DNA from: Vibrio salinus
GTDB lineage: Bacteria > Pseudomonadota > Gammaproteobacteria > Enterobacterales > Vibrionaceae
DNA length: 64,000 nt
Assembly (NCBI RefSeq): GCF_021272385.1
Contig: NZ_JAJSDZ010000005.1
Coordinates: forward strand, 496,001-560,000
Direction: 5' to 3'
Shown here in pieces: positions 38,876 through 49,374 of the stretch (position 1 is the stretch's first letter; every line of letters starts with the position of its first letter). The position numbers and the translations under genes are program-made. The notes beneath the pieces were generated by a model, which saw only the letters and a program-made list of their open reading frames with translations, did no database searches and had not been told where the DNA came from.

Positions 38876-39267
38876 GAGCTATCTCCAGAGATGATAAGTT
38901 GCTTAACGGATATTAATAAGGAATAAGTAAGCAACCCTCAGAATTAACTTAGTTTATTGGACTTAATGTTGCCAGAAGTATGCGCTACGGTAAACAAAAG
39001 CTCAACTAAAAGTCTTAAGAAAAACAGCGCTTTTTATTAAACTGGTTTTCAATATTAAGACGTTCTTTTCAAAGAAAACGTTCCCCAATAAACAGAAAGA
39101 ATGTTAAAAACAGTGTATGACAATAGTAAATTTAACGTAAAACATTGGATTAAATTACTTATTTATCTCCTTCACCCTTGTTTTTCAGTGTAAGTATCTT
39201 TATATCTACCTTAAGCTTGCTCACTTTTACCCTTCTTTTTCTGGCAAGCAAAACGTGAGGATATACT
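38876..39267. other. Divergent control region of hinT and the CARF-nuclease gene
   Basis: A 392-bp AT-rich spacer. Visible features are the inverted repeat GTTGCTTA/TAAGCAAC near hinT and an imperfect dyad around 39058-39084. No coding frame, CRISPR repeat or tRNA was found. Confidence 0.5.
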
Positions 39268-40425
39268 ATGACCATCCATGTTGGCATCATTGATCAGGAT
39301 CCCGTTCGTTTGGTAACCCCATTGCTTGACCACCGGAGTACAGCAAAACGAATCATTTTAATTGGCGACGCGTCTCAAAAACCGGTCTTCTTCCGTATAA
39401 AAGGGGTTCTGGATCAAAGGGATATTATCACTGAATTTTACGAAATCCCGTGCACCTCAAATATACTTTCAATAAAAAAATCGGTCGAAAATCTTGCATT
39501 AAAACTGGTAAAAGATGAGGACACAATTCGTCTTAACGCCAGTTGTGGTTTAAGGCACAGATTGCTTTCTGTTTATGAAGTCTTTCGAACCTACAAATGG
39601 CCTATCTTTGTGGTAGAGCCTAATTCTGACCGATTATGCTGGCTATTCCCCGCCCACTTTGAGGATACTCAGGTACAAGATCGCATCACTATTTCGGATT
39701 ATTTAACGATCTTCGGTGCTAAAGGAGAATTTCTCGAATCCGAAATTGCTCCAACTCTGGATGATACCTTATACAAACTTGGTGAGCGTTGGGCAAGTAA
39801 CGCACTGGAACTTGGACCGGGTCTGGCAACATTAAACTATCTTGCAACAACCTGTCGTAAAGAACAGAAACTCGATGTTGAACTCTCTGAGAAACAACAA
39901 GGATATCGGGAGCTCAATATCCTTTTAACCGATCTTGTCGAAGCGGAAATCGCAACATACAAAAATGGCATTCTGACTTTTGCTAATGAAGATGCAAGAC
40001 GATTCTCCAATGGGGAATGGCTGGAAACATTAGTACATAGCACAGTAAAACAACTGCAAAGCGATTTGCCAACAATCCAGGATCGTTCTTTAAATGTTCA
40101 GGTTTATCGTCAACTTGGAGAACGGGAAGTTCGCAACGAGCTGGACGTGGCCACAGTTGTAAACAATAAACTTCATATTATCGAATGCAAAACAAAAGGC
40201 ATGAGAGATGATGGAGACGATACACTCTATAAATTAGAATCCCTGCGGGATCTCCTTGGCGGGTTACAGGCACGGGCAATGTTGGTCAGCTTCAGGCCAC
40301 TAAGACAAAATGATATTACCAGAGCTCAGGATCTGGGTCTTGCACTCATAGGTCCGGATGAACTTAAAGATCTGAAAGTCCACTTAAAAAAATGGTTCAC
40401 AGAAGCCGGAGGCCGGGAAATCTAA
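39268..40425 (+). CDS. Card1/VC1899-family CARF-domain PD-(D/E)xK nuclease (DUF1887)
   Basis: A 385-residue protein of the DUF1887 family, whose structural prototype is V. cholerae VC1899. An N-terminal CARF domain (about 1-150; starts HVGIIDQDPVRLVTPLL) should bind a cyclic oligoadenylate. A winged-helix middle (about 160-260) follows, then a C-terminal restriction-endonuclease-like domain with an intact site: Glu291 and Asp293 in NELDV, and Glu306-x-Lys308 in IIECKTK. Relatives Card1 and Can2 are cA4-activated nucleases in type III CRISPR systems. Here there is no cas gene or array; the neighbours are fadR and hinT. GAGG precedes the ATG. It is a single-gene unit. Confidence 0.9.
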   Translation: MTIHVGIIDQDPVRLVTPLLDHRSTAKRIILIGDASQKPVFFRIKGVLDQRDIITEFYEIPCTSNILSIKKSVENLALKLVKDEDTIRLNASCGLRHRLLSVYEVFRTYKWPIFVVEPNSDRLCWLFPAHFEDTQVQDRITISDYLTIFGAKGEFLESEIAPTLDDTLYKLGERWASNALELGPGLATLNYLATTCRKEQKLDVELSEKQQGYRELNILLTDLVEAEIATYKNGILTFANEDARRFSNGEWLETLVHSTVKQLQSDLPTIQDRSLNVQVYRQLGEREVRNELDVATVVNNKLHIIECKTKGMRDDGDDTLYKLESLRDLLGGLQARAMLVSFRPLRQNDITRAQDLGLALIGPDELKDLKVHLKKWFTEAGGREI

Positions 40426-40434
40426 TCCCAAAGC

Positions 40435-40474
40435 AAAAAGCTGACTATCTGCGTCTTTAAAACCGATAGTCAGC
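40435..40474 (-). terminator. Terminator of fadR
   Basis: GCTGACTATC (40440-40449) pairs perfectly with GATAGTCAGC (40465-40474). On the minus strand the stem is followed by five T residues. It also separates the converging CARF-nuclease gene. Confidence 0.85.
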
Positions 40475-40513
40475 CTGCTGCCATTTTTCGGATAATCCCA
40501 CTTACACTAAGAT

Positions 40514-41362
40514 TTAGTGTTCATCCTCAGTAAAGCTTGTCGGCAAATCAACTTTCATACTTTGCCAGATTAGAGCACTTTCCCGTCCATATTGACGAAT
40601 CGTCAATGCCAGTTCGTCTTTAATGTCTTTCTTCTTATTCTGACAGATACGTAATAAATTATTATAGAAAACAAGGGCAAGTTCCCGGGCCTGTGGGTTA
40701 GAAAAATAGTAATTTCCAACTCGTCCGTATAACTTTTTAAGTCCATTAAAGATCAAACCGTAAATTTGATTACCAGAATGAAATGCAAGACGTTGAAATA
40801 GCATATAATCGTAATAATTAAACGTTTTTGCAATCAACGATACCTCCCTTTCCTCTGAATCCTTAGCAAAATCGTCTTTAACCTGTTCTAAAATTTTCTC
40901 AGAATAAGGAGATTGTTCAATGAAGTAATCCCAGGAATCTGCTGCCAGAAGAGCCTTACAGGAATCAATGACACGAATAATAACTTCTTCAGATTTTTCC
41001 GGATTGGCTTTAAAAGCATACCGCATAAAAATAGGACTAATGTTACTTCTGGCTGCCAGTAAATCCTCTACTATCGTTGTCGCATTATTAGCATCAAGCG
41101 TCATCAATGTATCCAGAATGTGAAGCCCTGATGTCTCCATAAACTGATTAACTTTAGTAGGTTTACCATGCTGAATCGTTAACCATCCATCTCTGGCAAG
41201 CCTCTGTAATACTTCCCGTAATGTTGTTCTTGTAACGCCAATTAGCTCAGATAACTCTCGTTCGGCAGGGAGAATCGAACCGGGGGGGAATCGACCATTC
41301 CAAATGCTTTCAATAATATATTTTTCAGCAAATCCTGCTGGGCTCTTTGCCTTAATAACCAT
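40514..41362 (-). CDS. fadR: Fatty-acid metabolism regulator FadR (Vibrio-type)
   Basis: GntR-family repressor of fatty-acid degradation and activator of synthesis, released by long-chain acyl-CoA. The start [16 protein letters not shown] at 41362 matches E. coli FadR; the open frame 13 codons upstream is not used. The DNA-binding helix-turn-helix ([28 protein letters not shown]) is nearly identical to E. coli. The protein is 282 residues against 239. The extra ~40 residues lie in the ligand domain (about 140-185), as known in V. cholerae FadR, where they create a second ligand site. Confidence 0.95.
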   Translation of the reverse strand: MVIKAKSPAGFAEKYIIESIWNGRFPPGSILPAERELSELIGVTRTTLREVLQRLARDGWLTIQHGKPTKVNQFMETSGLHILDTLMTLDANNATTIVEDLLAARSNISPIFMRYAFKANPEKSEEVIIRVIDSCKALLAADSWDYFIEQSPYSEKILEQVKDDFAKDSEEREVSLIAKTFNYYDYMLFQRLAFHSGNQIYGLIFNGLKKLYGRVGNYYFSNPQARELALVFYNNLLRICQNKKKDIKDELALTIRQYGRESALIWQSMKVDLPTSFTEDEH

Positions 41363-41725
41363 TAAATCGTATTCCAGATAGTCTCTCTGTTTGAATGGCA
41401 CTCATCATACCACTAGTTTTTCTATATCGTAAACTTGTGAATACAATGTGTCAGATCTCATTTTTGACATTCCGTTCGATTAATATTTCAACAAATAGCG
41501 GCCAAAAAATTGATTTAGACCAAAAATGTTTTTCCAGAAACTCAATAAACTCATTAATAGTAACAGGCAAGAACTCTGCTATTTACTGGTTATTTCATGT
41601 TAAGTTACGACATTATTATGAATTTTATTAAACAGAGGGGACCATTTTCTTTTCGGTAATAGCGCTAAAAACTTAAAAATAGTTGAAATTTTACGTGCTG
41701 AGTTACATTTGTTAGGCTGATACGA

Positions 41726-41742
41726 ATGTTTGTTTCAAACAT
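41726..41742. promoter_or_regulatory. Candidate operator upstream of nhaB
   Basis: ATGTTTG-TTT-CAAACAT is a perfect 7-bp inverted repeat with a 3-base spacer. It lies inside the interval bounded by the GGACCATTTT/AAAATGGTCC repeats, about 200 bp before nhaB. The regulator is unknown. Confidence 0.4.
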
Positions 41743-41812
41743 AATAATAAATGGATCATAAAATGGTCCAATGAAGTCAGTAATCAGCCGACATTTTCAA
41801 TAGGAATAATTT

Positions 41813-41896
41813 ATGGGTGTAGTGAAAATATTAATACTAACAATGTCACTACCAGCAATGAACAACTTGAATAAGTTTTTAGCTAGAAACCATTAG
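41813..41896 (+). CDS. Possible 27-residue leader peptide before nhaB
   Basis: An ATG with AGGAAT seven bases upstream opens a 27-codon frame ([19 protein letters not shown]...) that ends 44 bases before the nhaB ATG. It is hydrophobic at the start. nhaB itself has only a weak ribosome-binding site, so a leader role is conceivable, but a chance frame is equally possible. Confidence 0.25.
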   Translation: MGVVKILILTMSLPAMNNLNKFLARNH

Positions 41897-41940
41897 CAAA
41901 TACGCTGATGTTTATTCAAGTCAACGAAAGAGTAATAAAC

Positions 41941-43536
41941 ATGCCGATCTCTCTGAGAAATGCATTTATCAAAAATTTCCTAGGTAAGGCGCCAGACTGG
42001 TATAAACTGGCGATCATCGCTTTTCTTATTATTAACCCAATTATTTTTTATACCATTAGCCCATTCGTTGCCGGATGGTCACTTGTCGTTGAATTCATTT
42101 TCACTCTGGCAATGGCTCTGAAATGTTATCCTCTTCAACCCGGAGGTTTACTGGCAATTGAAGCTATTGCCATAGGCATGACTTCAGCAGAGCAGGTTAA
42201 GCATGAGCTGGCAAACAATTTAGAAGTTCTGATGCTTCTTATTTTTATGGTTGCCGGTATTTACTTCATGAAACAGCTATTGCTGTTCATTTTCACAAAG
42301 ATACTCCTCGAAATACGCTCAAAGATAGCTCTGTCTCTAGCATTCTGTATTTCTGCTGCTTTTTTATCTGCTTTCCTGGATGCTTTGACGGTTATCGCTG
42401 TCATTATCAGCGTTTCTGTCGGTTTCTATGCTATCTATCACAAAGTGGCGTCTGGTAAAGGGTCATCGTCCAGCCACGACCATACGACTGATGAACACCT
42501 ATCCGATTTGACAAGAGAAGATTTGGATCAATACCGTGCTTTTTTGCGCTCTTTGCTTATGCATGCCGGTATCGGTACCGCTATCGGCGGCGTCATGACC
42601 ATGGTTGGGGAACCTCAGAACCTCATTATTGCCGATCAGGCTGGCTGGCATTTTGGTGAATTCATTATTCGTATGTCTCCAGTGACGATTCCCGTTTTCA
42701 TTTGTGGAATTCTGACCTGTATCATTGTTGAAAAAATGAAATGGTTTGGTTATGGAGCAGAACTGCCACAACGAGTCAGAACCATTCTGGTCGATTATGA
42801 TAATGAGTCCCGTACAGAACGGACGAATTTGGATGTCGCTAAACTATGGGTTCAGGGTATTATTGCCGTCTGGTTGATCCTTGGTTTGGCTTTCCACCTG
42901 GCAGCAGTAGGTCTGATTGGCTTATCCGTTATTATCTTTGCAACATCCTTTACAGGTATCACCGAAGAACATGCTCTGGGAAAAGCCTTTGAAGAAGCGC
43001 TGCCATTTACCGCTCTTCTTGCCGTCTTTTTCTCCGTGGTTGCCGTCATTATTGACCAACACCTTTTCAAACCCGTCATTGACGCGGTACTACATGTCGA
43101 AAATGCCGATTTACAGTTGGCCCTCTTCTACGTCGCGAACGGAATACTGTCGATGGTTTCTGATAACGTATTCGTTGGCACGGTATACATCAATGAAGTC
43201 AAAACAGCTCTGATGGAAGGCATTATTAACCGGCAACAGTTTGACCTGTTGGCTGTCGCTATCAATACCGGGACAAACTTGCCATCCGTTGCAACACCAA
43301 ATGGCCAGGCCGCATTTTTGTTCCTTCTGACATCCGCGCTGGCACCTTTAATCCGGCTATCTTATGGTCGTATGATTATCATGGCATTACCATACACTTT
43401 GGTTCTGACTCTGGTCGGATTAGCTGGAATTATGTTTTTTATCAGTCCGGCAACCCATGCTTTTTATGACCTTGGCTGGTTAACAATACCGACAGGAGAC
43501 ACATTGCAACACACCGCCTCCGCAATAGGGCACTAA
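41941..43536 (+). CDS. nhaB: Na+/H+ antiporter NhaB
   Basis: Inner-membrane antiporter of 531 residues that expels sodium in exchange for protons, important in marine vibrios. The start [22 protein letters not shown] matches the family; the frame upstream is open but not conserved. About a dozen hydrophobic spans are visible, with the conserved [19 protein letters not shown] and [16 protein letters not shown] segments. The ribosome-binding site is weak (AGAG). Confidence 0.95.
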   Translation: MPISLRNAFIKNFLGKAPDWYKLAIIAFLIINPIIFYTISPFVAGWSLVVEFIFTLAMALKCYPLQPGGLLAIEAIAIGMTSAEQVKHELANNLEVLMLLIFMVAGIYFMKQLLLFIFTKILLEIRSKIALSLAFCISAAFLSAFLDALTVIAVIISVSVGFYAIYHKVASGKGSSSSHDHTTDEHLSDLTREDLDQYRAFLRSLLMHAGIGTAIGGVMTMVGEPQNLIIADQAGWHFGEFIIRMSPVTIPVFICGILTCIIVEKMKWFGYGAELPQRVRTILVDYDNESRTERTNLDVAKLWVQGIIAVWLILGLAFHLAAVGLIGLSVIIFATSFTGITEEHALGKAFEEALPFTALLAVFFSVVAVIIDQHLFKPVIDAVLHVENADLQLALFYVANGILSMVSDNVFVGTVYINEVKTALMEGIINRQQFDLLAVAINTGTNLPSVATPNGQAAFLFLLTSALAPLIRLSYGRMIIMALPYTLVLTLVGLAGIMFFISPATHAFYDLGWLTIPTGDTLQHTASAIGH

Positions 43537-43566
43537 TATGTGTTGATAAATGAACTTATTCGATAT

Positions 43567-43598
43567 AAAAAGCTCTGAGTAATCAGAGCTTTTTTTTA
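43567..43598 (+). terminator. Terminator of nhaB
   Basis: AAAAAGCTCTGA pairs with TCAGAGCTTTTT around a four-base loop and is followed by T residues. The dsbB ribosome-binding site follows at once, so dsbB depends on readthrough or its own overlapping promoter. Confidence 0.9.
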
Positions 43599-43611
43599 GG
43601 AATAACTTTAT

Positions 43612-44124
43612 ATGCTTTCAGTTATTAAACAATTTTCACTAAGTCGCTTTTCCTGGGGGCTGCTGCTTATTTCAGCCGTTTCATTCGAAGTTATCGCATT
43701 ATATTTTCAGCATATTATGGGACTTAAACCCTGTGTGATGTGTATTTACGAACGAATGGCAATGTGGGGAATCGTCCTTGCAGGCCTGATTGGCTATATT
43801 GCACCGAGATGGGGTATTTTCAGGTGGGCCGGGCTATTAGTGTGGCTGGCAGCGTCATTCAAAGGGCTAATGTTAACTTTGCAGCATGTCGAATTTCAAA
43901 TGCATCCATCTCCTTTTTTCACCTGTGATGTATTTGTCCAGTTCCCTTCCTGGGCTCCTCTTAACAAGTGGGTACCTGCCATGTTTGAGGCCTATGGGGA
44001 CTGCAGTGATATTGTATGGAAGTTCCTGACGCTCTCTATGCCTCAGTGGTTGGTTGTCGTCTTTGCCGCGAACATTACTCTGTCCGCGATTTTTATTTTA
44101 GTGCAATTCGTAAAATCCCGATAA
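43612..44124 (+). CDS. dsbB: Disulfide bond formation protein DsbB
   Basis: Four-helix inner-membrane protein of 170 residues that reoxidises DsbA and passes electrons to quinone. The first redox pair is Cys41-Val-Met-Cys44 (PCVMCIYER), exactly the E. coli positions. The second pair is in FFTCDVFVQFP and EAYGDC (about residues 104 and 130). AGGAATAACTTT precedes the ATG. Confidence 0.95.
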   Translation: MLSVIKQFSLSRFSWGLLLISAVSFEVIALYFQHIMGLKPCVMCIYERMAMWGIVLAGLIGYIAPRWGIFRWAGLLVWLAASFKGLMLTLQHVEFQMHPSPFFTCDVFVQFPSWAPLNKWVPAMFEAYGDCSDIVWKFLTLSMPQWLVVVFAANITLSAIFILVQFVKSR

Positions 44125-44156
44125 AAGAATAGCCAACAAGATGTTGGCTATTCTTT
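44124..44156. terminator. Bidirectional terminator between dsbB and ftsK
   Basis: A perfect 15-bp stem (44124-44138 with 44142-44156) around a three-base loop, between two converging genes. Confidence 0.85.
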
Positions 44157-44181
44157 CAAGTATGAGTTATTCGTTTAGACA

Positions 44182-46899
44182 CTAATTATTATGCCGGTTA
44201 GGTTCTGGAGCAAGAACCTCCCGGTTACCATTATGTCCGGGCGCACTGACAATACCCTGAACCTCCAACTGCTCGACAATTCTGGCAGCCCGGTTGTAAC
44301 CGATTTTAAACCGCCTCTGAACCCCAGAAACAGACCCCCGCCGGCTCTCAACAATATATTCGACAACCTGATCAAATAGTGGGTCCACATCTTCATCTTC
44401 TTCCATTTTTTCACCGGGAAGAAGTGCATCCGGCCCCTGATCTCCATTTGTGATTTCACTAATATAATTGGGTTTACCACGCGCTTTCCAGTTATTCACA
44501 ACGGCATGCACATCATCATCAGAGGCAAATGCACCATGTACCCGAATTGTATGACTGGAGCCGGGAGGAAGATACAACATATCTCCCATCCCTAACAGAG
44601 ATTCTGCACCACCCTGATCAAGAATGGTTCGCGAGTCCGTTTTTGTAGAAACAGTAAATGCTACCCTTGTCGGAATATTCGCTTTAATCAAACCGGTAAT
44701 GACATCCACAGAAGGCCTCTGCGTTGCCAGTACCAAATGTATTCCTGCCGCACGGGCTTTTTGCGCTAACCGGGCAATAAGCTCTTCCACTTTCTTACCC
44801 ACGACCATCATCAAATCTGCAAACTCATCGACAATGACCACTATATAAGGCAGCTTTTCCAATAACGGTGGCTCAGCATCCATACTATCCCCTTCTTTCC
44901 AGAGAGGATCATGAATTGGATGACCCGCCTCAGCCGCCATTTTTAATTTTTCATTAAAGCCTTTGACATTACGAACGCCAACAACCGACATCAGTTTATA
45001 GCGGCGCTCCATTTCAGCAACACACCAACGTAAAGCATTGGAAGCATCCTTCATATCTGTCACAACTTCTGACAATAAATGAGGAATGCCCTCATATATA
45101 GAAAGTTCTAACATTTTAGGATCAATCATGATAAAACGAACGTCTTCAGGCGTTGATTTATACAACATACTTAAAATCATGACATTCACACCAACTGATT
45201 TACCAGAACCGGTTGTACCAGCAACCAGTACGTGAGGCATTTTAGCTAAATCGGCGACAACGGCTTCGCCTGCAATGTCTTCCCCCAAAACCACCGTTGT
45301 CGGCGATTTGGATTTCACAAACTTCTCACTGCTTATTACATCCGATAAATACACGGTCTGTCGGCTTGTATTCGGTAATTCAAGACCAACATAAGGTTTA
45401 CCCGGAATTACTTCCACAACCCTAACGGCAGCCGCGGACAACGAACGAGCCAGATCCATGGACAAGCCGGAAATCCGGCTGACTTTCACTCCGGGAGCAA
45501 GATCCAGTTCAAACCGGGTAATAACAGGGCCAGGATAAATACCAACCACTTCTGCATGGATTTTGTAGTCCGCCAGTTTGGCTTCAACAAGTCGGGCAAT
45601 ATCTTCAAGAGCCTGCTTATCAATAAAGTTTTCTCTTGTTTCAGGAGAATAAAGAAGCTCCAACGTTGGCATTGGCTCTGTCGGTTTTGGTAAACTCTCC
45701 GTTGGTCTGATGAGAAATGGGTTCTGCTGAGCTACACTAGCTTGCTGAGCTTCTTCAACAATATTCTGAAATGCGACAACATCTTTATCTTCTTCGTTGT
45801 CGTCAGTCTCATCATCAACATCCGGTAGTGAGGACATTGTCGGATAAGCCTCATCATCAATATCAATTACCGAAGAATCCGGTTCAGTTTCAGTGCCTGT
45901 ATACTCAGCTACAGAGCTGGCTTCGTCAATATTATTAACTGAAGGTAACTGCTCAGCATAATCATCCTCTTCAATCGCATGTTGTTCCAGCTCTTCAATT
46001 GTCACATCAAGCTGTTTAGAACGAGATTCTGTCAGCGCTTCATCAGATTTTGTAAAGTCCGGCATATGAATGCTAAACCGTCTCTGTTCATTCTGCACTT
46101 CTGTCTCAAAGCTGCTCGGCAGATCTTCCACTTCCTTTTCGTTCTCTTTCTCAAGCTGCATTGCTGAAGCTTTTTCCGCAATTTTTTCCTCTAACGATAA
46201 ATCAGCCTGACTAGTATCAATTTGTAAATACAAATCTTCATCCCGCCGACCCCGGATTTTTTTAACCAACAAAGAAACCAGCTTTATTGCCTGTTCACCA
46301 AGAGCATCCACAATCTTCAGCCAGGAAATACCTGTTAATAATGTAAAACCAGCCCCCCAGAAAAAAAGTAAAATCAACGTTGATCCCAGTAAGTTAAACG
46401 TGGGTAGTGCAAGACTGGTAATGACATCTCCAACAACACCACCAGAAGAAAAATACCAGAGATCATCGAAATTGATATCGGCTAAACCACAGCTGGTCAG
46501 TAATAAAATAAACAGACCTAGTAACCGGGTTCCCCAAAGCATAAAGTCTATAAATTCTTCTTCAGACCGACTTCTGAGCAGAATCCATCCACCCAGCACA
46601 ATTAAAAAAGGCAGAGGATATGCCAGTAATCCAAATGAAAAAAATAAGGTATCGCCAATCCAGGCTCCGATAAACCCACCGGCATTATGAAGCTGTCCCC
46701 CCCAGGCAGTCTGAGACCAGGACGGATCTGCCGGACTAAAAGTAAATAAAGAAATAGCAAAGAAGATAGATATTAAGACTGTGAAGATGAAGCCACATTC
46801 ACGTAACCTTTGAATACCATTAAGGCGAGAGACGTTGTCTGCTTGAGGTTTTGTTTTGATAATCGTATTAACTAACTTATTTTCGTTCTCTTTGAACAT
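44182..46899 (-). CDS. ftsK: DNA translocase FtsK
   Basis: Septal DNA pump coordinating chromosome dimer resolution with division, about 905 residues. The N-terminus has four membrane spans (within residues 30-200), followed by an acidic low-complexity linker (about 230-430). The alpha/beta motor has Walker [11 protein letters not shown] (near 558), Walker [13 protein letters not shown] and [17 protein letters not shown]-terminal winged-helix gamma domain for KOPS binding ([22 protein letters not shown]) completes it. Start is either the ATG at 46899 or a TTG at 46905, the latter better spaced from AGGA. The linker is shorter than in E. coli. Confidence 0.95.
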   Translation of the reverse strand: MFKENENKLVNTIIKTKPQADNVSRLNGIQRLRECGFIFTVLISIFFAISLFTFSPADPSWSQTAWGGQLHNAGGFIGAWIGDTLFFSFGLLAYPLPFLIVLGGWILLRSRSEEEFIDFMLWGTRLLGLFILLLTSCGLADINFDDLWYFSSGGVVGDVITSLALPTFNLLGSTLILLFFWGAGFTLLTGISWLKIVDALGEQAIKLVSLLVKKIRGRRDEDLYLQIDTSQADLSLEEKIAEKASAMQLEKENEKEVEDLPSSFETEVQNEQRRFSIHMPDFTKSDEALTESRSKQLDVTIEELEQHAIEEDDYAEQLPSVNNIDEASSVAEYTGTETEPDSSVIDIDDEAYPTMSSLPDVDDETDDNEEDKDVVAFQNIVEEAQQASVAQQNPFLIRPTESLPKPTEPMPTLELLYSPETRENFIDKQALEDIARLVEAKLADYKIHAEVVGIYPGPVITRFELDLAPGVKVSRISGLSMDLARSLSAAAVRVVEVIPGKPYVGLELPNTSRQTVYLSDVISSEKFVKSKSPTTVVLGEDIAGEAVVADLAKMPHVLVAGTTGSGKSVGVNVMILSMLYKSTPEDVRFIMIDPKMLELSIYEGIPHLLSEVVTDMKDASNALRWCVAEMERRYKLMSVVGVRNVKGFNEKLKMAAEAGHPIHDPLWKEGDSMDAEPPLLEKLPYIVVIVDEFADLMMVVGKKVEELIARLAQKARAAGIHLVLATQRPSVDVITGLIKANIPTRVAFTVSTKTDSRTILDQGGAESLLGMGDMLYLPPGSSHTIRVHGAFASDDDVHAVVNNWKARGKPNYISEITNGDQGPDALLPGEKMEEDEDVDPLFDQVVEYIVESRRGSVSGVQRRFKIGYNRAARIVEQLEVQGIVSAPGHNGNREVLAPEPNRHNN

Positions 46900-46959
46900 A
46901 ACCAACTTTTACGTTCCTGATTTGGGCTTAGTTTTTATTATTTTATCACTAAGTCGGGT

Positions 46960-46991
46960 AAAAATAGTCCGAGCGGCTATAGCCGCTCGGA
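46960..46991 (-). terminator. Terminator of lrp
   Basis: A perfect 24-bp palindrome (46968-46991, TCCGAGCGGCTA and its complement). On the minus strand it is followed by CTATTTTT, fitting an intrinsic terminator for lrp. Confidence 0.85.
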
Positions 46992-47091
46992 ATCATATTT
47001 AGAATTTAACCACATTGGTCAGAAAAACCCAATTGGCTTACGTCAGAATCAGGAAAAAGTTCTGCAGCACAAATAAAAAGCGAACCAGCAT

Positions 47092-47586
47092 TTAACGGGT
47101 TTTAATTACCAGCTGGTTGGTTTGTTTGACTTCTTCCATGACGACGTAAGTCCGGGTGTCATTCACTCCCGGCAGACGTAATAATGTATCACCCAATAAT
47201 TTCCGGTATGCACTCATATCGGATACCCGGGTTTTCAACAAATAATCAAAATCTCCCGATACCAAATGACATTCCTGAATATCATCTAACTTTTGCACTG
47301 CCGTATTAAATTGTTCAAATACATCAGGCGCGCCACGATTAAGTGTTATTTCAACAAAGACCAATAAAGAAGCGTCTAAATACTGAGGGTTCAGCAATGC
47401 TGTATACCCAGTAATATAATTCTGACGCTCTAAACGCCGAACTCGCTCCAGACATGGCGTTGGAGAAAGCCCCACGCGCTTTGATAACTCAACATTAGAA
47501 ATCCGACCATCTTTCTGTAATTCATTTAAGATATTACGGTCAATACGGTCTAAATCCTTGGACGGCTTTTTATAATTGTCTGCCAT
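47092..47586 (-). CDS. lrp: Leucine-responsive regulatory protein
   Basis: Global feast/famine regulator of 164 residues. The N-terminal helix-turn-helix shows LDRIDRNILNELQKDGRISN and VELSKRVGLSPTPCLERVRRLE. The C-terminal RAM domain shows VFVEITLNRGAPDVFEQF and CHLVSGDFDYLLKTRV. It is essentially E. coli Lrp. It is divergent from the gap where ald would be expected. Confidence 0.97.
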   Translation of the reverse strand: MADNYKKPSKDLDRIDRNILNELQKDGRISNVELSKRVGLSPTPCLERVRRLERQNYITGYTALLNPQYLDASLLVFVEITLNRGAPDVFEQFNTAVQKLDDIQECHLVSGDFDYLLKTRVSDMSAYRKLLGDTLLRLPGVNDTRTYVVMEEVKQTNQLVIKTR

Positions 47587-48123
47587 TTTATTCCACCTTA
47601 TTACTATTACTTCCTTGCAAAATCCAATTACAACTTGTTAGTAACATCAGCTCAAGTTACAAGATTATTACTACAGTTATATATTCGTTATCTTATCCAA
47701 ACATCCAGTGAATACAACCAAAAAAACAAAGGAGTCAGGATGATAATGGGAATAATCCAAAGTAAAACGATGAACAATCACCTCGGGTACATCCGTTAAT
47801 CCTATCCACTGCAAAACACAAACAAGCGCAAGCAGACAATGATTGTAAAGGTAAAATAACCTTAGGCTGTTGAATGAGCTTACTTAAAAAGGACAGATAA
47901 TCGTGAATTATCAACATCCATCTCCTGATTTTCCACAAACTAACCAATGAATCAAGAGTAAAGCTATCTAATAGCTACAGAAACTGTAACAGATAATATG
48001 GGTAACTTACCACTATTAGCAATAATGTTATTAATTTATAGCAGAAAACTCTATTTGACCAGACATTTACACCGGAGAAAAATAGGAAAATAGATCACTA
48101 GGGCCGGTCTATATGCCATATGC
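47587..48123. other. Gene-poor gap between lrp and cysB
   Basis: A 537-bp stretch. After the lrp control region comes a strong ribosome-binding site and a very short frame (47740-47799), then degenerate sequence with no open frame of note up to the cysB stop. In related vibrios, as I recall, ald occupies this place. Confidence 0.55.
47740..47799 (+). pseudogene. Possible 5' relic of alanine dehydrogenase
   Basis: AAAGGAG five bases before an ATG starts a 19-codon frame (MIMGIIQSKTMNNHLGYIR then stop). The start resembles the Ald N-terminus (MIIGVPKEIKNHEYRVGM), including NH and G positions, and the site, divergent from lrp, is where ald lies in V. cholerae. The resemblance is weak and the rest of the gene is absent. 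It could instead be a short leader peptide. Confidence 0.3.
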
Positions 48124-49101
<978 letters not shown>

Positions 49102-49312
49102 TTACCTCATTTGCTAATTGGCATTAGTAAGATAGCTTCAGATGAATTATCATGTATTACTTATAAAACCTAGTAATGCTTAATCAAAGCCCCAAAGTCG
49201 CCAAGTTGTGAAGGTTATTTAACTTTAGATGGTTTTTTTGCATTTAAATGTCGTTTTGTCGTGAAACTATGCCACAATCAGTTTTAGTTTTACTTTGATT
49301 TTTATTAGTTTA

Positions 49313-49342
49313 TTGAAAATGGTCATGTGTACAATGTACATA
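49313..49342 (+). promoter_or_regulatory. Promoter with overlapping TGTACAATGTACA dyad
   Basis: TTGAAA (49313-49318), an 18-base spacer and TACATA (49337-49342) form a plausible sigma-70 promoter 33 bases before the ATG. The dyad TGTAC-AAT-GTACA (49328-49340) overlaps the spacer and -10 box, a position suited to a repressor. Confidence 0.45.
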
Positions 49343-49374
49343 ATGAATTCAGTTAGGATTTAGATATTGTTGAT

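Larger units (their letters stand above)
41363..41940. other. Long divergent control region between fadR and nhaB
   Basis: A 578-bp non-coding region. It holds a 10-bp inverted repeat pair (41639-41648 and 41760-41769) and a 17-bp dyad (41726-41742). A 27-codon frame with a good ribosome-binding site (41813-41896) ends just before nhaB. It is much longer than needed for two promoters. Confidence 0.55.

Noticed and set aside
38876..39267. A CRISPR array or leader next to the CARF nuclease
   Set aside because: I looked for regularly spaced repeats on both sides and saw none; only unrelated short dyads.
46899..46905. TTG at 46905 as ftsK start
   Set aside because: It is better spaced from AGGA, but TTG starts are rare; kept the ATG at 46899 and noted the doubt.
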